From Staphylococcus warneri (lineage in GTDB: Bacteria; Bacillota; Bacilli; Staphylococcales; Staphylococcaceae): DNA of 64,000 bases. A program made the position numbers and the translations under genes. Positions 25,163-34,670 of the stretch are shown here, one piece after another. Numbering within the stretch: the first letter of the stretch is position 1; the number at the start of each line of letters is the position of its first letter. The stretch is from the NCBI RefSeq assembly GCF_900636385.1, contig NZ_LR134269.1:1426001-1490000 (forward strand). The letters are read 5' to 3'. Under the pieces are notes generated by a model. That model saw only the letters and a list, made by a program, of their open reading frames with translations. It made no database searches and was not told the origin of the DNA.

Positions 25163-26680
25163 TTAATTTTTAAAATTCTCATAAGTTTCGTCTTGCTCAC
25201 CTTCTAAATCGATTGAATTAATATCAATACCTAATGCTTTAGCAACACCTTTACCATAATCTGGATCTGCTTTATAGCAATGGCGAATATGTCGTCTTTT
25301 AACATCCTCTGTTACACCATCCATCGCATTGGCTGTATTAGTAAAGATTCTCTCTTTCGCTTCATCAGATTGTAATCTAAATAACTTACCTGGTTGTTCA
25401 AAGTAATTATCATCATCTTGACGTTGATTATATTCATAACCATCACCATCAGCTGGGAATGGCGGCTTTTTAAATTCAGGTTGGGAATCATAAACACCTT
25501 GATTATTTGGATAATAATGAGGTCCGCCACCTTGGTTATCATCTAAAATACGCATTTGGCCATCACGACTAAATGGACATAAATTTTCAATACCTACACC
25601 TTTAGGTTGGTTAACTGGTATTTGCCAATGGTTAACTCCTAATCTATAACGTTGCGCATCACCATAAGAGAATAAACGACCTTGTAACATTTTATCTGGT
25701 GAATAGTCTAAACCAGGAACGATGTTTGTAGGTGCAAAAGCAGCTTGTTCAACATCTTGGAAATAGTTATTAGGATTGCGGTTTAATTCAAATTCTCCAA
25801 CTTCAATTAATGGATAATCACCATGATACCAAACTTTTGTTAAATCAAATGGGTTATCTTTATGATTTCTAGCTTGTTCTTCTGTCATTACTTGAATATA
25901 CATTTTCCATTTAGGATAATCACCATTTTCAATCGCATTAAATAAATCTCTTTGTGAAGAATCACGATCCGTAGCAATCACGTTAGCCGCTTCTTCATCT
26001 GTTAAATTTTCAATGCCTTGTTGTGTTCTGAAATGATATTTAACCCATACGCGTTCACCTTTATCATTGTACATAGAATATGTGTGTGAACCGAATCCAT
26101 GCATATGTCGTAAATCTTTTGGAATACCTCTATCTGACATTAAAATTGTCACTTGGTGTAATGCTTCTGGTAATCCTGTCCAGAAGTCCCAGTTATTTTG
26201 TGCACTTCTCATATTCGTTCTTGGATCTCTTTTAACAGCTCTATTTAAGCTTACGAATAATTTAGGGTCTCTAAAGAAGAATACGGGCGTATTATTACCA
26301 ACTAAATCCCAGTTTCCATCTTCAGTATAAAATTTTAATGCAAATCCACGAATATCTCTCTCAGCATCTGCTGCACCTCTTTCACCAGATACAGTAGAAA
26401 ATCTCGCGAACATTTCAGTTTGTTTACCGACTTCCGAGAACATTTTAGCACTTGTATACTGAGTAATATCATTAGTTACGGTAAATGTTCCAAATGCACC
26501 GGAACCTTTAGCATGCATACGTCTTTCAGGAATCACTTCACGATCAAAATGTGACATTTGCTCTAAGAAGTAAATATCCTGCATTAAAAGTGGACCTCTT
26601 GGACCAGCAGTCATACTATTTTCTCTATCTGACACGGGTGCGCCGAATAAACCTGTTAACTTACCGTCTTGTTTAGACAT
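25163..26680 (-). CDS. katA: Catalase KatA
   Basis: Haem catalase converting hydrogen peroxide to water and oxygen. It has 505 residues, a typical clade 3 small-subunit length. The distal haem histidine is His56 in [12 protein letters not shown], the distal Asn lies in [11 protein letters not shown], and the proximal Tyr in [14 protein letters not shown]. The ATG at 26680 is seven bases from GGAGGG and gives the usual N-terminus [10 protein letters not shown]; a frame five codons longer was rejected. A PerR box at 26701-26715 lies about 20 bp upstream of the start, so peroxide induction is expected. Confidence 0.98.
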   Translation of the reverse strand: MSKQDGKLTGLFGAPVSDRENSMTAGPRGPLLMQDIYFLEQMSHFDREVIPERRMHAKGSGAFGTFTVTNDITQYTSAKMFSEVGKQTEMFARFSTVSGERGAADAERDIRGFALKFYTEDGNWDLVGNNTPVFFFRDPKLFVSLNRAVKRDPRTNMRSAQNNWDFWTGLPEALHQVTILMSDRGIPKDLRHMHGFGSHTYSMYNDKGERVWVKYHFRTQQGIENLTDEEAANVIATDRDSSQRDLFNAIENGDYPKWKMYIQVMTEEQARNHKDNPFDLTKVWYHGDYPLIEVGEFELNRNPNNYFQDVEQAAFAPTNIVPGLDYSPDKMLQGRLFSYGDAQRYRLGVNHWQIPVNQPKGVGIENLCPFSRDGQMRILDDNQGGGPHYYPNNQGVYDSQPEFKKPPFPADGDGYEYNQRQDDDNYFEQPGKLFRLQSDEAKERIFTNTANAMDGVTEDVKRRHIRHCYKADPDYGKGVAKALGIDINSIDLEGEQDETYENFKN

Positions 26681-26700
26681 CAAATTTCCCTCCACACAAA

Positions 26701-26715
26701 TTAGAATTATTATAA
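26701..26715. promoter_or_regulatory. PerR box upstream of katA
   Basis: TTAGAATTATTATAA matches the PerR consensus TTATAATNATTATAA at 14 of 15 positions. katA is a classic PerR target in S. aureus. Distance to the katA ATG is 20 bp, consistent with a block to transcription. Confidence 0.82.
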
Positions 26716-26776
26716 TATAGTATCCATTATAAAGTATCCCCTCTTTTAATGAAACTTAAACCCCTTATCTCAACCG

Positions 26777-26791
26777 AATTATCAGAAAATT
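26777..26791. promoter_or_regulatory. CodY-like box upstream of the amino-acid permease
   Basis: AATTATCAGAAAATT matches the CodY consensus AATTTTCWGAAAATT with one mismatch, 95 bp upstream of the permease ATG. Predicted effect: repression when branched-chain amino acids and GTP are abundant. Confidence 0.7.
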
Positions 26792-26886
26792 TTTAAATTT
26801 TACTTTAAAGTGCTAAATTACTATTGAATAGTAGGTCTAAAAGAATTAAAATGATGGATATATTTAAAATAGATGGGAGACAGTAT

Positions 26887-28338
26887 ATGGAAGATAATAA
26901 TATGAAAAGAGGTTTAACCTCCAGACACATAACCATGATTGCTATAGGTGGCGCAATTGGAACTGGTTTATTTGTGGCTACAGGAAGTGTCATTTCTGAA
27001 GCTGGTCCTGGTGGCGCTATCCTTGCTTACCTCTTAATAGGTATCATGCTTTATTTCTTAATGGCGTCTATTGGTGAATTAGCTACTTTCTATCCAGTAT
27101 CTGGTTCATTTAGTTCTTACTCTACTCGATTTGTTGATCCATCACTTGGTTTTACCATGGGATGGTTATATTGGGGAATGTGGACACTTGTAACAAGTGT
27201 AGACGTCATCGTTGCCGCAAATGTATTAAAGTTTTGGCATGCTTTTAATTTCTTTAGTCCCTTAGCTTGGAGTTTGATATTTATTACGCTACTTTTACTA
27301 CTAAATATCTTCTCTGTAAAAGCTTTTGGTGAAACAGAATTTTGGTTATCACTCATTAAAGTAGTCACAATTATTGTATTTATAGTTTTTGGTATTTTGA
27401 TGATTTTTGGTATTTTAGGCGGACATTCTTATGGATTTGAAAATTATACTAAGGGACAAGCACCTTTTGTAGGTGGTATCTCAGGTATTTTAAGTGTTTT
27501 ATTAGTTGCTGGCTTTTCTGTTGGTGGTACAGAAGTAGTTGCAGTCACAGCTGGAGAATCAAGTGATCCAAGCAAATCAATGCCTAGAGCGATCAAACAA
27601 GTATTTTGGAGAATTTTATTATTCTATGTATTATCTATAGCTGTCATCGCTGCAATCATCCCATATACTGATCCATTACTATTAAATGAAAGTCAATCTG
27701 TTACTCAAAGTCCATTTACAATCGTATTTGACCGTATAGGTATTGCTTTTGCTGCCTCAGTCATTAATGCAGTTATTTTAACTTCACTATTATCAGCAGC
27801 GAACTCAGGTATTTATACAACAAGCAGAATGCTTTATTCATTAAGCGTTGATAAACAAGCACCACAATTTTTCAACAAATTAAATAAAACTACTAAATTA
27901 CCGATTAGATCAATTCTAACAACTTATTTATTAGTAGTAGCTGTAGTAATATATGCTAATTTTAATTCTAATGCTGTATTTAATTTATTAAATATTATTG
28001 GTTCGATGGTTATCATCATTTGGGGTTCTAGTATATGGGCACAAATTAGAGTGCGTCGTGCTATTAAAAAACAAGGTAAAGATGCTAACGAATTATTACC
28101 TTATAAAGCACCATTTTATCCATTCGGACCTATAGTCGTAATTGCTACATTATTATTCTTATTATTTGGTAGTTCATTCGGAAGTATTGCTTCAGGTGAT
28201 TGGATTAGTGTTATTAGAAACTTTACGCCTATTCTAATCCTAGCAATTATCTTCTTTGTGCATAAAATGATTAAGAAAACGAAGTTTGTCAAACTTGAAG
28301 AAATGGATTTAAGTTCTCATATTTTCAAAAATAATTAA
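26887..28338 (+). CDS. Amino-acid permease (APC superfamily, LysP/GabP-like)
   Basis: Twelve-helix amino-acid permease of 483 residues. The N-terminus MKRGLTSRHITMIAIGGAIG and the following GTGLFVATGSVISEAGPGG are the amino-acid-transporter signature of the LysP/RocE/GabP branch. GTEVVAVTAGESSDPSKSMP is the conserved loop near residue 240. The ATG at 26887 has GGGAG seven bases upstream; the longer frame begins before it without a ribosome site. Divergent from katA, with a CodY-like box in front. Substrate is not determinable here; lysine or another cationic or aliphatic amino acid is possible. Confidence 0.9.
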   Translation: MEDNNMKRGLTSRHITMIAIGGAIGTGLFVATGSVISEAGPGGAILAYLLIGIMLYFLMASIGELATFYPVSGSFSSYSTRFVDPSLGFTMGWLYWGMWTLVTSVDVIVAANVLKFWHAFNFFSPLAWSLIFITLLLLLNIFSVKAFGETEFWLSLIKVVTIIVFIVFGILMIFGILGGHSYGFENYTKGQAPFVGGISGILSVLLVAGFSVGGTEVVAVTAGESSDPSKSMPRAIKQVFWRILLFYVLSIAVIAAIIPYTDPLLLNESQSVTQSPFTIVFDRIGIAFAASVINAVILTSLLSAANSGIYTTSRMLYSLSVDKQAPQFFNKLNKTTKLPIRSILTTYLLVVAVVIYANFNSNAVFNLLNIIGSMVIIIWGSSIWAQIRVRRAIKKQGKDANELLPYKAPFYPFGPIVVIATLLFLLFGSSFGSIASGDWISVIRNFTPILILAIIFFVHKMIKKTKFVKLEEMDLSSHIFKNN

Positions 28339-28355
28339 CCGTTATAAATAGAATT

Positions 28356-28410
28356 ACACCTTTCGATTGATTTGTTTAACTAATTTTAATTGAAAGGTGT
28401 ATTTTATTTT
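28356..28410 (+). terminator. Terminator of the permease gene
   Basis: Stem ACACCTTTCGATT / AATTGAAAGGTGT with one mismatch and a long AT loop, followed by ATTTTATTTT. Confidence 0.65.
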
Positions 28411-28528
28411 GTCAAAATGAACGCGCAACAATTAATAAATTACTATTGTTTTATAATTAAAGTTTATTTTCTGCAAACAAATTATCATGTATAATAAAGT
28501 TAAGAAAAATGGCTTAGAGGTGGTTTCA

Positions 28529-28843
28529 ATGATTGGTCAAACAAATTTGTTCGATGATGTGATTAAAAGTGACGAACGTTTTGTTATCGTCGTGCAATCT
28601 TTAGAAGAAAAAAATGGTCAACTCGTTAAAAATACTTTAAGAGAATATCCAAGTTTAAATCACGACCAAATGAATAACTTATTTACACATCTGAAAGAAG
28701 TATTTTTAGAAGAAAAGTTTCAAGCAAACCAATCAGCATTTACTATAACTGTTTATACGAATCTGGATTATGCAGCGGATCAAGTTTATGCACATGTTAA
28801 ACGCTATAAAGGGAAAAACGATTGGACACACACAGCAAAATAA
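28529..28843 (+). CDS. Hypothetical protein
   Basis: A 104-residue soluble protein beginning MIGQTNLFDDV. AGAGGTGG lies five bases before this ATG; an in-frame ATG 14 codons earlier has none. It has mixed alpha/beta pattern without membrane segments or recognisable motif; DERFVIVVQSLEEKNGQ and FTITVYTNLDYAADQVYAHVK look like strands and helices of a compact domain. It stands alone between the permease and a convergent HAD hydrolase. A gene is found at this place in S. aureus, from memory. Function unknown. Confidence 0.7.
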   Translation: MIGQTNLFDDVIKSDERFVIVVQSLEEKNGQLVKNTLREYPSLNHDQMNNLFTHLKEVFLEEKFQANQSAFTITVYTNLDYAADQVYAHVKRYKGKNDWTHTAK

Positions 28844-28852
28844 TCTAAAAAA

Positions 28853-28935
28853 AGACTTAGGTAACTTGTCCTTGGTATACATCGATAACATGTTAGTAAA
28901 TATGTTATCGCGTTACCATCAAGATACCTAAGTCT
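28853..28935. terminator. Long multi-bulged stem-loop, probable bidirectional terminator
   Basis: Outer stem AGACTTAGGTA / TACCTAAGTCT, then CTTG/CAAG, TGGTA/TACCA and inner GATAACAT / ATGTTATC around a 10-base loop. The minus-strand side is followed by seven T, so it can end the HAD hydrolase transcript; on the plus strand the T run is weak. Confidence 0.65.
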
Positions 28936-28941
28936 ATTTAA

Positions 28942-29745
28942 TTATAAAAGACGTTTTAAAGCATGTGGAATGCCATTAGAATTATTATCTAAAGTTACTT
29001 CATCCGCAATATTTTTTAATTCGTCACTTGCATTGCCCATAGCGACAGCATGACCAACAACCTCTAACATGGATTGATCATTTAAACTATCACCAAATGC
29101 AATCACTTCTTCAAGTGAAATATCTAGTTTTTTACATAATGCTGTAATTGCATTACCCTTTGAAACATCTCTCGCCATAAATTCTAAAAAGAATGGTTTA
29201 CTTGTAGTTACATCAATTTCCTCATTAAAGAAACCATTCAAGTCGATACGCGCTTCAGTAATATTACCTACATAATCGACGCCCATAACTTTTGGCACAC
29301 TATGTGTAATATAAGATTTAATATCTTCCACACGTTTCATCGGTAGACCAGTTAATTCTGATTCAATATTCATGTATTCATGATCGCCATCATAAATAAT
29401 GTAACCTTCGTCATAAGTTAAGACTAAAAAGCCTTTTTCACGGCAATAATCTACAATCGCGTCAAAATTTTCTTTAGATACGCTTTGACTTACTTCTACT
29501 TCTTCTGTAGTCATATTAATTGTTTTACCACCGTTATAACTAATAATAAAACTTTCATGTTCATTTAATTTTAATGTTCTTGCTACAGGTAACATCCCTT
29601 CAGTTGGTCTTCCTGAAGCTAAAACAACTTTATATCCTTTGTCTTGAATATCAATAAGATAAGATTGTGTTTCTGGAGATACTTGATTCTCACTATTCAT
29701 TAGTGTGTCATCCATATCCATTACGATTACTTTATATTTACTCAT
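28942..29745 (-). CDS. Cof-type HAD-IIB phosphatase
   Basis: A 267-residue hydrolase of the HAD superfamily with a C2 cap. Motif I is MDMDDTLMNSENQ with catalytic Asp10 and Asp12; motif II is LASGRPTEGM; motif III/IV is SKGNAITALCKKLDIS followed by IAFGDSLNDQSMLEVVGHAVAMGNA. These enzymes dephosphorylate sugar phosphates or nucleotides; the substrate is unknown. AAAGGAG precedes the ATG. It follows thrB on the same strand after about 50 bp and may be in the threonine operon. Confidence 0.93.
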   Translation of the reverse strand: MSKYKVIVMDMDDTLMNSENQVSPETQSYLIDIQDKGYKVVLASGRPTEGMLPVARTLKLNEHESFIISYNGGKTINMTTEEVEVSQSVSKENFDAIVDYCREKGFLVLTYDEGYIIYDGDHEYMNIESELTGLPMKRVEDIKSYITHSVPKVMGVDYVGNITEARIDLNGFFNEEIDVTTSKPFFLEFMARDVSKGNAITALCKKLDISLEEVIAFGDSLNDQSMLEVVGHAVAMGNASDELKNIADEVTLDNNSNGIPHALKRLL

Positions 29746-29798
29746 GTTATTTCGAATCTCCTTTCAATGACTTATCTATATTTTACATCAAAACAAGC

Positions 29799-30713
29799 TC
29801 ACTGGTACACTACTTCTTCAATGACACCAACTTCATTGATAGTCACTAATTCTGAGATACAATGTGACATATCTTTCTTTAAAGTTCTTACTATTTCACC
29901 ACTATGTTCACGGGGGCTCATTGTTAATACTGTAGGGCCAGCACCACTAATGACAGTCGCATAAGCATGGTGTGCTTTAGAAATTTGTCTAATGGATGCA
30001 AATTCTGGAATTAAATGTTGACGATAAGGTTCATGAAAGCCATCTTGTTCCATCATTTTTCCAGCTAATTCATATTTGTGTTGTATTAACGCACATATCA
30101 TAGTATTACTAATTGCACTATTACGTACTGCATTAGAATGTGAAAAAGTATCTGGTAATGCTTGACGAGAATCTTCAGTTTTAAGTTCATATGGTGGAAT
30201 AGTTAGTATAATATCTACTTTAGGCACATCAATGCGTGCTACATCTGTCACTTTAGTATCTGGATTATAATAACCAGAAATTAACCCGCCATAAATTGTA
30301 GGTGCTACATTATCTGGATGACCTTCAAACTCAGTTGCTAGTTGAAGTAATTCATACTGGGATAATTGAATATTTCCGAAATAGTTAGCGATATAAAGTG
30401 CACCAACTAACGCTGAAGCTGAAGAACCTAAACCTCTTGCTAAAGGTATATCACTTCTCATATCAATACTTAACGCTGGTAACTCAACATTATATTTATA
30501 AGCAACTTTTTGAGGCGACCTGATAAATATAATTAGATTTATCCTTTGTAAGCTCTCTAATTCTTCATTAAAGTAGTTAAATTCCCAATTATCACCCTGA
30601 ATTGCTTTGATGTTCATATGAAGATATTTATTTAATGCCATACCAATCGAATCAAATCCAACACCTAAATTTGCAGTAGAAGCGGGAATTTTCAACTTTA
30701 ACATAGCTTCCAT
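29799..30713 (-). CDS. thrB: Homoserine kinase, with an internal compensating frameshift
   Basis: GHMP-family kinase that phosphorylates homoserine. It is 304 residues from the ATG at 30713, preceded by AAGGAG and two bases from the thrC stop; a frame 15 codons longer overlaps thrC and was rejected. Motifs: [15 protein letters not shown] at the N-terminus, the ATP loop [24 protein letters not shown] and late VISGAGPT. Between about codons 57 and 68 the readout ([14 protein letters not shown]) does not fit the family, while the next frame reads [14 protein letters not shown], close to relatives. One base is missing near 30545-30548 and one extra lies in the T5 run at 30507-30511. The kinase may still fold, but this stretch is altered or mis-sequenced. 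Confidence 0.9.
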   Translation of the reverse strand: MEAMLKLKIPASTANLGVGFDSIGMALNKYLHMNIKAIQGDNWEFNYFNEELESLQRINLIIFIRSPQKVAYKYNVELPALSIDMRSDIPLARGLGSSASALVGALYIANYFGNIQLSQYELLQLATEFEGHPDNVAPTIYGGLISGYYNPDTKVTDVARIDVPKVDIILTIPPYELKTEDSRQALPDTFSHSNAVRNSAISNTMICALIQHKYELAGKMMEQDGFHEPYRQHLIPEFASIRQISKAHHAYATVISGAGPTVLTMSPREHSGEIVRTLKKDMSHCISELVTINEVGVIEEVVYQ

Positions 30714-30714
30714 A

Positions 30715-31774
30715 TTATAAAGCTCCTTTAATATACTTAATAATGCTTTCTTTGTCATTAGGAAGTGGTTGTATTGGATTATCTAATAAAGAAATAGCTG
30801 TGTCTGGGTCTTTCAAACCGTTTCCTGTTAAAACAGCTACTACTTTTTTTCCTTGTGGTAAGCGACCAGCACGTTTTAATTTAATTAAACCTGCAATAGA
30901 TGCATTACTAGCGGGCTCACTGAAAACCCCTTCCTTAGATGTCATCATTTGATAAGCTTCTAAAATTTCTTCATCAGTTACACTATCAATTAATCCATTT
31001 GATTCTTTAAGTGCATTAGTCACTTTCTCCCAACTCGCAGGATTTCCAATACGAATAGCAGTAGCAACAGTTTCTGGATTTTTAATGACTTTATTTTGAA
31101 CGATTGGTGATGCACCTTCTGCTTGGAAACCAAATAATTGTGGTAATTGACTACCTTTTTTCTCATGATATTCTTTGAAACCTTTCCAATATGCAGTTAT
31201 GTTACCTGCATTACCAACTGGAATCGCCAAATATCTGGAGCTTCACCATCTAGTTGTTCTACTAACTCAAAAGCGCCTGTTTTCTGCCCTTCAATTCTAA
31301 ATGGATTAACCGAATTCACCAATTCAATGTCGCCATTCTTTGCAATCTCTTTCACAATTTCTAAAGCTTCATCAAGTTTCCTTCAATGGATACGATTTCA
31401 GCACCATACATTACTGCTTGCGATAATTTACCTAAAGCTATTTTCCCTTCAGGAATGACTACTATTGCTTTCAACCCTGCTCTAGCTGCATATGCCGCTG
31501 CTGATGCTGATGTATTTCCTGTTGACGCACAAATAACAACTTTTTTACCCTGCTCTTTTGCTTTAGTTACGGCCATAACCATGCCTCTATCTTTAAAAGA
31601 ACCTGTTGGATTCGCACCTTCATATTTTACGTATAGTTCGATTCCAAGCATTTCTGACATATTTTCACAATAAATTAACGGTGTATTCCCTTCATTCAAC
31701 GTTAATTTAGGTGTTTGGTCATTTACAGGTAAATATGATTCAAATTCTTTAACTAAACCTTGCCATCTTTTCAT
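30715..31774 (-). pseudogene. thrC: Threonine synthase, broken by two single-base deletions
   Basis: PLP enzyme making threonine from O-phosphohomoserine. It starts at the ATG 31774 (MKRWQGL, after AAGGGG). The PLP-lysine segment [13 protein letters not shown] is present, but the frame stops at EGNLMKL. Adding one T at the TT of 31374-31375 restores [18 protein letters not shown], and adding one at 31229-31231 restores [15 protein letters not shown], after which the rest is intact to EYIKGVL-like KYIKGAL. Repaired length is about 353, as in S. aureus. As read, threonine synthase would be inactive. No nonsense substitutions are seen, so the damage is recent or artefactual. Confidence 0.9.
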
Positions 31775-31779
31775 AAGTA

Positions 31780-33057
31780 TTAAACCCCTTCTACTGGATA
31801 AACTTATTAACATCAAATCCTGCGTTATTTAATAATTGTTCAGGTGAATGATCTAATCCTAAAATTACTAATGCGTATGTATCTGCATCACGCTTAGTCA
31901 CTTTTAATGATTTATGGAATGGTAAATGTGATTTAAGTTCTTTTTCTAACTTTTCTTCAGATTGCTCTTGAGACTTAAGCACAACATAAAGTTCAACTTT
32001 TCTTGAACGAGAACGGCTTCTTCATTATCCATCATTTCTCTAGTTTCTTCAGTTTTCAATTCAAAATGAGGTGGTAGCGTATGTAAATTTGATTCAAAGA
32101 ATAAAGCCACATTCAATAAATCACTCACAACAGCACTTCCTGTAGCTAAACTACCGGCACCTTTACCATAAACATTGGTATCGCCTACAGCATCACCAAT
32201 GACATAAATGGCATTATACTCATTTTCTACTGCTGCAAGTTGATGCTTTTCATCGATTAACGTAGGTTCTACTGATGCATTGACCTTTCCATTATTATAA
32301 GTTCCCTTACCAATCAATTTAATTTTATATCCTAATGCTTTTGCAGCATTGATATCACTTAGTGTCGTATTTCTAATGCCTGTTAATTGAACGTCATTAA
32401 GTTTAATCACTTGGTTAAATGATAGGTATGATGTTATAACTACTTTTCTAGCGGCGTCTATACCATCTACATCATCTGTTGGATCAGCTTCTGCAAAACC
32501 TAGACGCTTAGCTTCCTCAAGTGCATCTTCGAAAGTTGTTTGATCTTGAGTCATTTTAGAAAGAATGAAGTTTGATGTTCCATTTAAATCCCCATAAATT
32601 TAGATATATTATTGGCATTTAAACCATTATTAATTGCATTTACAATTGGTATACCACCTGCAACACTTGCTTCAAATTTTAAAGCAACACCGTTAGCTTC
32701 TGCCAAATCTTCAAGTAATTTTAAATGTACTGCTAATAAATCTTTATTCGCAGTAATGACATGCTTTTTATTCTTTAAAGCACTACGTAACCAATCAACT
32801 GTAGGTTCAATGCCTCCCATAACTTCCACAACAATATCAATAGTGTCATCATTTAAAATTTCATTCACATCTTCAGTTAGGTGATATTGACTAATATTTA
32901 ATGGACGTTTCTTTGATTTGTCACGAACAAGTATATGCTTGATAACAATATCTTTATTAAGTGTATCTTTAATTTGTTGTCTATTCTCTTCAATTATTTT
33001 GACAACACCTGATCCTACAGTACCTAAACCAAGTAATGCTATATTTAATTCCTTCAT
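31780..33057 (-). pseudogene. hom: Homoserine dehydrogenase, broken by three single-base deletions
   Basis: NAD(P)-dependent enzyme reducing aspartate semialdehyde to homoserine. It starts at 33057 after AGGAGG. Present: the nucleotide-binding GLGTVGSGVV (residues 9-18), ANKDLLAVH, and GIPIVNAINNGL. The frame breaks at 32586-32588 (T3 for T4; MGI then stop, repaired to MGILNGTSNFILSKM), again at 31998-32001 (A4 for A5 in the sense strand; repaired VQEKVELYVVLKSQEQ opens the ACT domain), and at 31800-31802 (repaired end KFYPVEGV, stop at 31780). Repaired length is about 426. thrC starts five bases after the repaired stop. As read the enzyme is non-functional. Confidence 0.9.
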
Positions 33058-33211
33058 GTCGCTGTACCTCCTTGTTCACTTGAGAAAAACAAATGTATCG
33101 TTGAAAAATACCATATGATGGTATAGTATAGAATTATTCTTAATTTTTGTAAAGTTCACAATAATGAAAATATAACTTTATAGTACCATGCTCTACCGAA
33201 AAACTAAATAA

Positions 33212-33226
33212 AATTTTCTGATTTTT
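33212..33226. promoter_or_regulatory. Weak CodY-like site between hom and aspartokinase
   Basis: AATTTTCTGATTTTT matches the CodY consensus at 12 of 15 positions and lies in the divergent promoter region of the two aspartate-pathway transcription units. The threonine operon is CodY-regulated in S. aureus from what I recall. Low confidence on sequence alone. Confidence 0.3.
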
Positions 33227-33244
33227 TAGAAAGGTTGTTTTATT

Positions 33245-34612
33245 ATGAAAGTAGCTAAATTTGGAGGCAGTTCAGTCTCTAACGCCAAGCAAATTAAAAA
33301 AGTTTTAAAAATTGTTAATGATGATCCAGAACGTAAGATTATTATCGTTTCTGCTCCGGGAAAACGTTTCAGTGATGATATTAAAACAACAGACTTGCTC
33401 ATTCGTTTATACGAAAAAGTCATCAATAACATTGACTATCAGCATAAAAAACAAGAAATTGTTCAAAGATATGCAGATATTGTTGAAGAATTAGATATGG
33501 AACGTGATATTCTTACTACGATTGATGAAACTTTGGAAAAATATATATATGAACTTAAAGATAAACCTGCACGTCTTTATGATGCTATTGTGTCATGCGG
33601 TGAAGACTTTAATGCACAACTCATCGCAGCTTATAACAATAGCCAAGGTATTCCTACTAAATATATTTCACCGAAAGATGCAGGTATTTTAGTCACTGAT
33701 TTACCTAAACAAGCTCAAATTTTAGATTCTGCCTATGAACAAATATATAAATTAAATAATTATAAAGAAAAATTAATTATTCCGGGATTCTTTGGCGTTT
33801 CCAAACATCATTTTATAGTTACTTTCCCTAGAGGTGGCTCAGATATTACGGGTGCTATCATTGCTAGAGGTGTTAGAGCATCGCTATATGAAAACTTTAC
33901 AGATGTATCTGGTATATTCAAAGCTAACCCCAACATTATTAAAAATCCTGAAATCATCGAAGAAATTACTTATAGAGAAATGCGAGAACTTTCATACGCC
34001 GGTTTTAGTGTATTTCATGATGAGGCGCTACAACCTTTACATAAAGACCGCATCCCTGTAGTTATTAAAAATACAAATCGTCCTCAAGATAAAGGCACTT
34101 TTATCGTACATGATCGAGAAATTAATTCTAAAAATGTAATTAGTGGTATTAGTTGTGATAAAGATTTTACTGTTATAAATATCAAAAAATACTTGATGAA
34201 TAGACAAGTTGGTTTCACAAGAAAGATTTTAGGTGTTCTTGAAGATTATAATATTTCATTTGACCATATGCCTTCTGGTATAGATAATATCAGTCTCGTC
34301 ATGCGCTCTGATCAAATCAGAGATGTAGAAAGTCGAGTGTTAAATGATATACAAAAATATTGTGACGTAGATGAGTTAAGTATTGATCACGATCTAGCAA
34401 TTTTAATGATTGTTGGTGAAGGGATGAATAGAGTTATTGGTACTGCTAGTAAAATTACCCATGCACTTGCTGAATCTAATATTAATTTAAAAATGATTAA
34501 CCAAGGGGCATCTGAAATTTCAATGATGTTTGGTATCAAACTAGAAGATGCAGAAAAAGCCGTAAAAGCAACTTATGAATTCTGTTATCACGGTATCTGT
34601 ATAAAAGATTAA
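33245..34612 (+). CDS. Aspartate kinase
   Basis: Phosphorylates aspartate, the entry to lysine, methionine and threonine synthesis. The 455-residue protein begins KVAKFGGSSVSNAKQI, the kinase signature, followed by the IIVSAPGKR loop, the substrate motif SCGEDFNAQLIA, FPRGGSDITGAIIA, and two C-terminal ACT repeats (the second includes VIGTASKITHALAESNINLKM). AAAGG precedes the ATG. It is divergent from hom-thrC-thrB, and all parts of it are in frame, in contrast to that operon. In S. aureus the gene at this position is annotated as aspartate kinase. Confidence 0.95.
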   Translation: MKVAKFGGSSVSNAKQIKKVLKIVNDDPERKIIIVSAPGKRFSDDIKTTDLLIRLYEKVINNIDYQHKKQEIVQRYADIVEELDMERDILTTIDETLEKYIYELKDKPARLYDAIVSCGEDFNAQLIAAYNNSQGIPTKYISPKDAGILVTDLPKQAQILDSAYEQIYKLNNYKEKLIIPGFFGVSKHHFIVTFPRGGSDITGAIIARGVRASLYENFTDVSGIFKANPNIIKNPEIIEEITYREMRELSYAGFSVFHDEALQPLHKDRIPVVIKNTNRPQDKGTFIVHDREINSKNVISGISCDKDFTVINIKKYLMNRQVGFTRKILGVLEDYNISFDHMPSGIDNISLVMRSDQIRDVESRVLNDIQKYCDVDELSIDHDLAILMIVGEGMNRVIGTASKITHALAESNINLKMINQGASEISMMFGIKLEDAEKAVKATYEFCYHGICIKD

Positions 34613-34615
34613 TTT

Positions 34616-34670
34616 AAAAAAAGCAACTTTCTAAGTAGAACAAAATCTAGTTCTTTAGAAAGTTGCTTTT
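34616..34670. terminator. Bidirectional terminator
   Basis: Long stem AAAAGCAACTTTCTA / TAGAAAGTTGCTTTT with an inner GTAGAAC/GTTCT element, between two convergent genes. Confidence 0.85.

Noticed and set aside
33058..33244. Possible T-box or threonine attenuator upstream of hom
   Set aside because: No T-box conserved motif or terminator/antiterminator pair was found; only weak dyads and a 12/15 CodY-like match.
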